Assembly (NCBI GenBank): GCA_002887195.1
Contig: PJAB01001379.1
Span: 1-14,900, forward strand
Direction: 5' to 3'
Length of the DNA: 14,900 nucleotides
Origin: Chrysochromulina parva
Taxonomy: Eukaryota > Haptophyta > Prymnesiales > Chrysochromulinaceae
In this document: piece by piece, positions 1 through 8,300 of the stretch
Numbering within the stretch: the first letter of the stretch is position 1
Layout: the number at the start of each line of letters is the position of its first letter
Notes under the pieces: generated by a model
Databases searched by the model: none
Told to the model about the DNA's origin: nothing
Seen by the model: only the letters and a program-made list of their open reading frames with translations
Made by a program: the position numbers and the translations under genes

Positions 1-3000
1 AGTGCGAACGAGCCGCGGCTGAGCATCGCCCAGATGGGCGGCGTGGAGCGCTTCGTCACGATGCTCGCGCATGGCTCGATCGAAGCACAGGAACGGATCT
101 TGCGGCTCTGAACCCTAACCTTAACCCGAACCCTAACCTTAACCCTTAACCCCAACCCTAACCCTAACCCTTAACCCTGACCCTTAACCCCAACCCTTAA
201 CCCCAACCCTTAACCCGAACAGGAATGGATCTTGTGGCTCTTTTGGCAGCTCGTCGACGCTTCGAGCCGACTCGCCGTCGCCAGGGCTCGCTGCGCCGGC
301 CACGTGGTCGCCGCATGCCTCTCCGGCGGCCTGCGCCCCGCCGCGCTCGAGCACGCGGCAGCGGTGCTGAACGGGCTCGCGACGCCGATGGCCGCCCTCG
401 ATCCCGCCGAGCTCGCGATGAACAAGCAGGACATCGTGGTGGCCGGCGGCATCCCGCAGCTCGCGGCGCTGCTGCGCGAGGGCAACGGGCGCGCCCAGCG
501 GCACGCGGCCCTCGTACTCGGGCAGCTGACAGAGAGAGACGATCCCACGTTGGCGTACGAGGCCCAGATGCGTATCGCCCAAGCGGGCGCCATCGACGCG
601 CTCGTGGACTGGCTGCTGCCGGCCCGAGTGGTGATGCGGGCGGAGCGGGCGCAGCTGGCGACGGCGGTGGCGCCCGTGGGGGCGGCGCCGCAGCCTCTGC
701 CCGCCACGTCCGCGGAGGTGGGCGGCGCGACGGCGGCCAGGGCGGGCGATGGAAGACTCGGCGACGCGGCGGTTGCATCTGCGCCGCCGTCTGCACGCTT
801 GGTCGTCGGTGATTCGACCTCGCTACCCACGGCACCTCCCATTGCCCCTTCACCTCCGCCCAAGGCTACGAAATCGGCCTCCAAAGTCGAGTCATCCTCT
901 ACGTCCGCCCTCTCGACGGTGGTTACATCCGCCCTCTCGACGGGCCCACCCGAGCTAGCCGCGCGTGCCCTTTCGCAGATCGCCCGGCGTAATAAGGACA
1001 CGCAAGCGACCATCGCGGAGGAAGGGGCGATCGCGCCTCTGCTCGCCATGCTACGCCTCGAGGCCGGTACCGAAACGGCACGAGGTGGCGGCGGCGGGCG
1101 GCGCAGTGCGCGGGGCGCGGCACCGGACTTGCATGCCGTCGACCATGCAGTCGAGACGCGCCGATGGGCGGCGGCGGCGATCGCCGCGCTCGCGGACGAC
1201 AACATCTCGACTCGCATCGAGATTGCCGAGGAGGGCGGGATCGCGCCGCTCGTCTCCCTCATCCTAGCCGAGCGCGAGTCGGCCTCGTTTTCTCGGCAGG
1301 CGCCCCTCGTCGTTGAGAGCGCGGTGCACGCGCTGTACCATCTCGCTTCGGACGAGGACAACAAGCTCGCGATCGCTCGTCTCGGGGGCATTCCGCCCCT
1401 CGTACGCCTCATCGAGCTCGATGACGAAGGCACCGACGAGACGATGGAATGGGCCGCGGCCGCACTCGAGACCCTCGCTCGAGGCTCGCACGAGAACCAA
1501 CTCGCTCTCTCTCGACTGGAGGCCATCCGACCGCTCACACTCCTCTGCGGCGCCGAGCAGCCGCGCACGCGCGCGCACGCGGCGGGCGCACTGCTGTGCA
1601 TCGCGACGCCCAAGGAGAACCTCACCAACGTAGTCGTGCCGCTCGTCGAGCTCCTTGAGCTGCGCAACCCGGCGGCACTGGCCATCGCGGCGCACCTCCT
1701 CGCGGCGCTCGCGGCGCGCGGCGTAGCAGGGCGCACGGCCGTCGCCGACGCGGGAGGCATTCCCAGCCTCGTTCGGATGCTCGGGGATGGCACCAACCCC
1801 GCGCAGCTCCAGATCGACGCGGCCGCATGCCTGTTTGACCTCGCGCGCACGCCCAACGGCAAATCATCCCTCGCGGCCGCGGGCGGGGTGTCGCCGCTCG
1901 TTCAAATGCTCAGCTGCGCGAGCGTCGACGCGCAGACGCACGCCGCGGGCGCGCTCTGGTTGCTCGCCACCGTCCCCGCGTGCCAGCCGACACTCGTCAA
2001 CGCGGGCAGCATCGAGCCGCTCGTGGCGCTGCTCTCGAGCCCATGCGTGGCCGCCGCGACCCATGCCGCCGATGCCCTCGGGCAGCTCGGCTCCGGCTCG
2101 GACAACAAGGCGGCCATCATCAAGGCGGGGAGCGTGCCGCCGCTCGTGGCGCTGCTGAGTGCGTCGGCACCTCCCGAGGCACGCGAGAGTGCGGCGGCCG
2201 TCCTTGCAGAGCTCTCCCGCGGCAAGAAGGACGGCGCGCGGGAAGCCATCGCCAAGGCGGGCGGCGTCGAGCTCCTTGTGCAGCTCCTGAGTACCGACTG
2301 CGAGCCCATCTTGGTCAAGCATGCGGCGATGGCGCTGTGGGGACTGACCTCGGAGCCGGCCCTCCATGGCCTCGTGGCACGCGCGGGCGCGATGCCGCTG
2401 CTGGTCGCACTTCTCCAGTCGGACACGCACAAGGGCGAGGTGCACGGGCATGCCGCTGCGACCCTTTCCAACGTGGCGAGCGACCCGACCTGCCGGCATC
2501 TGCTCACGACGCAGACGAACGCGATGGGCGTGCTCATGGGCCTCACACAGGGCGGGAGTGCGTGGCTCATGTCCACGGCGACGGCGATCCTCAAGCAGCT
2601 GGATCCGAAGAAGAGCGCCAAGGGCGAGGGCGGTGGCGAGGACGATGGCGCGGCGGCGGCGGCGGCGTTGCAAAGGAAGGCGCAACGGGAAAAGGAGCGT
2701 CGCGATGCTGTACCCCAATACGGACCTCGCCTTGCATGCCAGTGCTCACCACGTGCTCGCCCTCCCCTCTTCCCACAGGAGCGTCGCGATGCTGCCGCGT
2801 TGAACCATCGTATGAAGATGAAGATGGAGGAGGAGGCTGCGAAATCGGCCAAGGGTACTGGTGGCGGTGGCGTGCCAAGAGGACCGCCGCTCTCAGCAAA
2901 AGGACCGCCCCTCTCAGCAAAAGGACCGCCGCTCTCAGCGAAAGAGCCGCCCCTATCAGCAAAAGGACCGCCGCTCTCAGCAAAAGAACCGCCCCTATCA

Positions 3001-4320
3001 GCAAAGGAACCGCCCCTATCAGCAAAGCAACCGCCGCTCTCAGCAAAGGAGCCGCCCCTATCAGCAAAAGGACCGCCGCTCTCAGCAAAAGAACTGCCGC
3101 TCTCAGCAAAAGAACCGCCCCTATCAGCAAAGCAACCGCCAAAACCCAACCCCACCGTGCTGGCCGCGCCGTTATCGACGCCCGTCGCCACGATCGCGAC
3201 GACCGCCACGACCGCCACGGCAGCTGTGCCTTCCCCCTCGGCGAGGCTGCTCGCTAAGCCACTGGCCGCGATGGCGCTTTCGAAGCTGACAAGAGCCCCG
3301 CCTCTTGCCGTGGCTGCCGTCGTCCAACGATTGGATGCGGCTCCCCATTCGGACCGGCATGCCCCCCCCCCCTCGGACCGGCATGCGGCGCCCCCCTCGG
3401 ACCGGCATGCCCCCCCCTCGGACCGGCATGCCCCCCCCCTCTCGGACCGGCATGGGGAGCGAGCCACCGACCGCTCGGGAGTATCCACGGATCGACGTCA
3501 GGGGAGTACTCCCCTCAGCCAGGACTCCCCCAGGGGAGTCTCAACGGATCGGAGTACCAGCAGCAGTGTGGTGATGGACCCTCGACGAGGATCCCACAGT
3601 GTGGCCACGTCACCTGCCACGTCACCTCGACGAGGATCCCACAGAAAAGGGGGCGGCATGTCAACGACCGTCTTGGGGAGTCTCGTGACGACCAAGGCTG
3701 CCGTCTTGGCGTCTGCCACTGTTCTGACCGCCCCTCCTGCTGACGCCGCCGTTGCTGCGCCATCGGGCGATGGCGCTGCCGATGAAGAACCACAAGGAAG
3801 CAGCAGCAGGACCAGCAGCAAAGCGCCTCGGCTGCGTCTCAAGCTGCCGGCACACGCCCCGCCGCCACCGGCTGCTCCGAGCTCGCCTGTGAATTCACAG
3901 CATTATAATTCACCTGCTGCTCCGAGCCAGCGCAGCGCGAGCTCGCCAGCCCCCTCTGTGGGAAATAGCTCGCCAGCCCCCTCTGTGGGAAATAGCTCGC
4001 CAGCTCCCTCGCAGCGAAATAGCTCGCCAGCCACCTCTGCGGGAAATAGCTCGCAACTCGCCTCCCAACGCAGCAGCAGCAGCAGCAGCAGCAGCAGCGC
4101 AGTTGGCCCGTCATCGCAGCGAGGAGCCCTCGCGACGATCAGGGACGCTCACGAGGACGCTGAGGAGGGCGCTACCACTACCGCCGCGCCCAAGGGCGGC
4201 GCCACCAGCGCGGCCGCCACTGGGACCGAGATGGCAAGCCGGGACTCTGCCCCATCGTATCGAACGAAGCCTTCAAGGACACGCGTGGCGGGGGGCGCAG
4301 CCCTACGCGGCGCTGCGTAA
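1..4320 (+). CDS. ARM-repeat protein with long Pro/Ser-rich repetitive tail (5' end outside window)
   Basis: Exons are inferred as 1-90, 223-2694 and 2779-4320, giving 1367 residues in the window and ending at TAA 4318-4320. The start lies upstream. Residues 1 to about 826 form roughly a dozen armadillo repeats with the recurring pattern [IV]xxAGG[IV]xPLVxLL followed by AAxALxxLA; an ARM superhelix normally binds other proteins. A low-complexity linker (about 600-950) and a Gly/Arg insert (about 1080-1125) interrupt the repeats. A Lys/Arg/Glu-rich helix follows around 2640-2860. The tail then holds twelve PPLSAK heptads, SDRHAPP repeats, SSPAPSVGN nonads and a poly-Ser run, and is probably disordered. 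ARM assignment is secure from the repeat pattern; the cellular role is unknown. The first splice has no usable GT donor, so if it does not occur the 5' end is broken by TGA at 109-111. Confidence 0.85.
91..222 (+). other. Probable intron made of telomere-like repeats, GA-AG, flanked by direct repeats
   Basis: The ARM reading frame runs from base 1, meets TGA at 109-111, then resumes in the same frame at 223. Bases 87-109 and 219-241 are near-identical (21 of 23, both differences C to T). Removing 91-222 (132 nt) keeps frame and joins CAG to GAA, restoring one copy of the duplicated segment. The interior is degenerate CCCTAA/CCCTTAA repeat. No GT dinucleotide exists between base 57 and the acceptor, so a canonical donor at this point is impossible and GA-AG is inferred. 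The alternatives are a GT-AG intron from 55 that would delete part of an ARM repeat, or a disrupted gene. Confidence 0.6.
110..219. repeat. Interstitial telomere-like repeat tract
   Basis: About 110 bp of degenerate units on the + strand: CCCTAA, CCTTAA, CCCTTAA, CCCCAA, CCCGAA and one CCCTGA. The complement reads TTAGGG/TTAAGGG-like. The tract is too short and too degenerate for a chromosome end, and coding sequence continues on both sides, so it is internal. It fills most of the probable intron at 91-222. Confidence 0.85.
2695..2778 (+). mobile_element. Introner-like intron 1 (ARM gene)
   Basis: Bases 2693-2710 recur exactly at 2777-2794, the second copy lying directly after the acceptor TCCCACAG. 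Between them is a core containing GCCAGTGCTCACCACG and a pyrimidine-rich run, shared with the introns at 6982-7065 and 7273-7341. Removal of 2695-2778 (84 nt, GA-AG) leaves one copy of the duplicate. A canonical alternative is GT at 2710 to AG at 2778 (69 nt), which would leave a tandem ERRDA-ERRDA in the protein. Both keep frame and the segment has no stop, so retention is also possible on sequence alone. Confidence 0.65.
2881..3132 (+). repeat. 21-bp minisatellite encoding twelve PPLSAK heptads
   Basis: Twelve consecutive 21-nt units encode (G/E/Q)PPLSAK, with one ELPLSAK variant, and a thirteenth unit breaks off as QPPK. The first residue of each heptad alternates Gly, Glu and Gln, and the CTC/CTA choice varies, so units have diverged slightly. 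Each unit has Ser and Lys in a proline-rich context, suitable for kinase sites or extended-peptide binding, but this is only inference. Confidence 0.95.
3349..3452 (+). repeat. SDRHAPP repeat with variable C-homopolymer runs
   Basis: Five copies of TCGGACCGGCATG are separated by C runs of 11, 6, 8 and 9 bases. The encoded repeats are SDRHA followed by two or three prolines, and all stay in frame. The copy-to-copy change in run length is what replication slippage produces. Confidence 0.9.
3498..3540. repeat. Pair of hairpin-forming inverted repeats in the coding tail
   Basis: AGGGGAGTACTCCCCT (3500-3515) is a perfect 16-bp palindrome. GACTCCCC (3523-3530) and GGGGAGTC (3533-3540) form a second inverted repeat with a 2-base spacer. 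The arms of the two are nearly interchangeable, so cross-pairing is also possible. The segment is translated as part of the Ser/Arg-rich tail. Confidence 0.8.
3581..3644 (+). repeat. 45-bp offset direct repeat encoding PRRGSH twice
   Basis: The 19-mer CTCGACGAGGATCCCACAG occurs at 3581-3599 and 3626-3644, an in-frame offset of 15 codons. It encodes two PRRGSH motifs around a TSPATSP spacer. PRRGS resembles a basophilic kinase site, which is inference only. Confidence 0.85.
3940..4098 (+). repeat. 27-bp SSPAPSVGN minisatellite followed by an AGC microsatellite
   Basis: Four 27-nt units starting AGCTCGCCAGC lie at 3940-4047, with a fifth diverged unit after them. They encode SSPAPSVGN-type nonads. 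At 4071-4098 a CAG/AGC run encodes a poly-serine stretch. Both are in frame in the C-terminal tail of the ARM protein. Confidence 0.9.
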
Positions 4321-5327
4321 ACCGAGCGGCGCGGCGTGATTTTTAGACGGGTGGAATTACAATTAGATTAGATCGGTGTAGTTTGTTTGACCCAACGAAA
4401 TGCTCAGCTAAACTGACACGACAGCAGTCCACCGCGACTCGACTCCGCCGCCGCGGAGACGTAGGCGCCTTGGCCGCATCGCGATCCCGCCCTGGCTCCG
4501 CCATTTTCCACCTTCCTCGGTCGCGCACAAAGGTCGCACATCGCACCCGAGATCCTCGCCTGAAGCTACTACGTAGTTACTCAGCGCATCACCCGTGTAG
4601 GAGGCACTTTCACAGCCCTTTCCTGATTTGATGTCTCATTCACAGCTCTTTCACAGCCCTTTCACGGGCAATTCTCGCGAAGTAAAAAAATGCGATGCAG
4701 GATTGTGCTTTCGGCCAATCCCTCGCGCGCGGGCGGATCGCCCACTGCCCTCGTCGAGCCCGATGGCCTGCTTCCCTTTGACACGCGTTCCGCGGTATGC
4801 GATGCCCAACTCATCGCTCCATCCGGCCTTCGCTGCGCTCCCGTCCGCTCACCCTGCGCGCGGGGTTGACGACGAGCTGAGATGGGGGCCGATTTCCATG
4901 CGCGTCTGCACGACATGCTTCGCGCCTTCGGGGCCTCGGGAAGTCACTGGGACGCTGCCCTCTTGTACTGCGGGGATCGCTTCCTACTCGCGCGCCCTGT
5001 GCCCTCGTCGAGCCCGATGGCCTGCTTCGCACACGTTCGGGGCCTTGGGAGCCACAGCTGCTTCGCACGCCCACACCACGCTGCTCGGGGCCTCGGGAGC
5101 CAGGCGTTGCGGCAGCGCGCCGTGGTCGCTTCGAGCGTCCTCGACGCGCCCTCGCGCCACGGCTGCCGCGGCCACCCGAGCTCCGAGGGGCCTGTGGGCG
5201 AGCTGCACATGCGCACCGCGACGGAGTGCGCACCGCCGCCTCTTGAGCGTCACCGCGGAGCCGCGCGTGCCCCCTCGAATCCGCAGGTGTCCGAGCGGGC
5301 GAAGGCCTGATAAGCGCGGTGGACGCG
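4321..5327. other. Intergenic region between ARM gene and ankyrin-kinase gene
   Basis: No supported gene is seen. An AT-richer stretch follows the ARM stop (about 4337-4400) and may hold its 3' end signal. ACTACGTAGT at about 4567-4576 is a perfect palindrome. TTTCACAGCCCTTTC occurs at 4608-4622 and 4648-4662. A 29-bp segment beginning TGCCCTCGTCGAGCCC occurs at 4746-4774 and exactly again at 5000-5028, and GGGGCCTCGGGA/GGGGCCTTGGGA motifs recur between 4929 and 5099. Open frames here lack family resemblance and look like by-products of high GC. Confidence 0.6.
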
Positions 5328-8300
5328 ATGAGCGACTCGATGGGCAAGGCCGTGTACGAGGCCGCAAGCTTCGGCAACGAGGCGGAGCTCAGGCGGCTGA
5401 TCGGCCTTAGAGGGAGCGTCAACTGGCGCGATGTGCGCCGCCGCATGTGCCTCGCGTGGGCGCCCGCGTCGACGCCGCCTCTGTTGGTTTAGTCGTCCTC
5501 GCCGCCGAGGCAGCGCCCGCCCGACACGGCGCCGTTTCCCCACAGCCCAGGCGGCGCTGGCCTTTTGCCGCCGCCCCGCCGACCCGCCGAATGGCGCGCG
5601 CCGCACCCCCGCGTGCTCGCCCATTCGTCTCACCCCTTTGGCCCTTGAGGATGGCTCGTGTGTGCGTCCAGGAATGCGGATGGACAGCTCTGATGAAGGC
5701 CTCATGGATAGGGCACGAATGGTGCGTCCGACTCCTCATCGAGTCCGGGGCGACCATCAACGACACGGAGGTAAGTCTGGAGCGCCCTCTCCCAAGCACA
5801 CGCCATGGGTCAGCTTCCCTGTAGTCATTTTGTTCGTGTCCTCCCTTATGTCTTCAGAACTGCTACGGACGCTCAGCTTTGCATTGCGCGGCAATCAACG
5901 GCCGCCTCGCGATCGCCAAGCGACTTCTCGAAGGCGGCGCCGATGCGACCCTTCGAGACAAGTGGAGCAAGACGGCCATCGACTGGGCACGGGAGTATGG
6001 CTACAGCGAGCTCGTGGCCCTGCTGAGCGAGCCTCGGTACGCGAACGGAGACCGAACCGAATGCGAACCGAATGCTGATTTGAATGCGAACCGAATGCGA
6101 AATCGATTGCGAACCGAATGAAAACCGAAAGGCAGGGAGGCGCCGTCTTGGGCGCGCACGCGGACCACGGTTTATCTGCCGCTCGGCGAGCGAATGGCGG
6201 CGAGCTGCCATGGGATGCGGCCGAGAGGTCGCAACGGACGCCCTCTTGGGCAACACAGCGCCTCGCCATTACACGCCCTTCACATTCGGCGACGGGTGCA
6301 GAACGACCAAATCCTAAGCGCCGTGATGGGCACCACGTGGTCTCCACTGAGTCTCCTACTGCCTTGTGATTTTGTGGTCGACCGTTCTCAAGCGCCAAGC
6401 TGTGCGTGCCCTCGCGCGTCCACAGGGGCGAGGCGCAGCGGCGCGAGGTGGAGCGGCGCGAGGCAGAGCAGCGCGAGGCAGAGCAGCGCGAGGCGCAGCG
6501 GCGCGAGGCCGAGCAGCGTGAGGCAGAGCGGCGCGATGCAGAGCGGCGCGAGGCGGAGCAGCGACGCGAAGCAGCGGCTCGACAGCAACGTGAGGCGGCC
6601 GAGGAGCATCGGCGACGCGAAGACGCGAAGACGGCTCTAGATGCGGCAATGAACAGCACCGATGAGGCGGCGCTTCAGGCTGCACTCCATGCGGGTCAAG
6701 AGTTGGCCCTTCCGGTCGAGCTTCTGGAGCGAGGCGTGCTCCGCCTGTCCGAGCTGCAGGAGGAGAGGAGGGAGCAGCTGGAGCAGCTGCGACGCGAAGC
6801 GGCGGCTCGACAGCAACGTGAGGCGGCCGACAAGGCGGCGGCCGACAAGGCGGCGGCCGACAAGGCCATGGCACTGGCTGAAGTAGAGGCTGCTCGGTCT
6901 GCGGCGGCCGCGGCAGCCGCAGCGGCGGCCGCCTCTCGGGAAGGACTGTCCAACGCGCTGAGAGCAGGCCCCCCGGCCGAGGTCACGATAGCATCTCTCG
7001 CATCTCTCGCCATGGGCACCCGTGCATGCAAGTGCTCACGACGCCGCCCTCACCTCTCCCCACAGGTCACGATAGCATATCTCGCGGCATGCACGGACAA
7101 CTTTGCGTGGGCAACGTGTGGGTTGGGCGAGGGCGCCTTCGGGAGGGTCTACCGCGGTGTGGATGCAGAGAGTGGCGTGCGCTTCGCCGTCAAGAGGCTG
7201 CGCGACGATATCGTCGACGGGCGCGCGGATGCCGCGGTCCTTGCTGCCATGCATCGCGCGGCCGCGCAAGAGGTGAAGGGGCTCTCTGAATTCCGCGCTG
7301 CAGGCAAGTGCTCACCACGGCGCCCCCGCCTCTCCCCACAGGTGAAGGTGCTCTCTGAATTCCGCCACCCGCACATCGTGCGGCTGCTCGCCTTTGCGTT
7401 CGAGGGTGCGCAGCGCTGCCTCGTGTACGAGCTGCTCCCAGGTGGCTCGCTCGACGCCGCGATCCGGGACGATCGGCGCGCGCGCGAGCTCACGTGGCGC
7501 ACGCGCGTCCGCATCGCGGCATGCGTCGCCAAGGCGCTCCACTACCTTCACCGCGGCGGAGGCGGGTTCAAGTGCTTCCACCGAGACGTCAAGGCAGCAA
7601 ACATCTGCCTGACTGCCGACCTCTCTCCGCAGCTCATAGACTGCGGCCTGGCCAAGTATGTGCCCGCGGAGAGTGGCCCACAAGTCTCGTCAGGCGGCCG
7701 CTTCGGGACCCCCGGCTACAAGTGCCCCCGCTACGAGGAGAGCGGCGGATATGATGACAAGTCCGAAGCGTACTCGTACGGCATCGTCCTCCTCGAGCTG
7801 ATCACGGGAGAAGTGCAGAATCACCGGCGCAGCTTGTATACCGTCTTCATCGAGGACGAAGACGAAGAGCTCGAGGCGGCCTTCGATGCACGCGCTGGCG
7901 AGTGGCCGGACCCAGTCAAGACCGAGCTCGCCAGCGTGGCCCGCGAGTGCCTGGACAAGTACAAGAAGCGGTGCGGCCTTGGGGCTGTGCTGCAGCGACT
8001 CGTCCGCCTCGAGCTCGCACACTGCACTCCATTGGTCGAGGAGGTGCACCTCGCTGAGGCGCGCGCCGAGCTCGATCGCCTTCGCGGCGCGGCACAAGTC
8101 GCCACCGCCGCTTCGGCGTTGCAGCAGCGCACGTGTCAGGTGTGCTACTGTGAGTGCGATCTGGCTGCGGGCGTCGAGTGCTCGCCACCGGCGGGCGCGG
8201 CGCCGCATTTCCTGTGCAACGGCTGCCTCGCGCAGTATGTCGGAGAGCAAGTCGCCAACCACACCGACGCCAACCTGCGTCGCTTCGAGCAGCGCGGCGG

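Noticed and set aside
110..219. True chromosome end or subtelomere
   Set aside because: Units are degenerate, only about 110 bp long, and the same reading frame continues on both sides.
210..3488. Long minus-strand open frames (about 550 and 528 codons) opposite the ARM gene
   Set aside because: They are Ser/Ala/Arg-rich antisense shadows of a GC-rich gene and of the in-frame minisatellites; the plus-strand frame has clear ARM repeats.
2881..4047. CRISPR-like repeat arrays
   Set aside because: The repeats are contiguous in-frame codon repeats without unique spacers, inside a eukaryotic-type protein gene.
4628..5410. 260-codon plus-strand frame upstream of the ankyrin-kinase gene
   Set aside because: Arg/Pro/Ser/Ala-rich composition with no domain, spans duplicated non-coding segments, and overlaps the real first ankyrin exon in a different frame.
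6037..6121. C-terminal extension of an ankyrin-only protein ending at TGA 6119-6121
   Set aside because: The extension is translated from a short repeat cluster, and a GT donor at 6037 joins in phase to the coiled-coil exon; kept only as an alternative.
7304..7341. GC-AG intron of 38 nt using AG|GCAAGT
   Set aside because: It would shift the reading frame and keep a duplicated EVKxLSEFR in the kinase core; the 69-nt GT-AG intron gives a consensus-like helix C.
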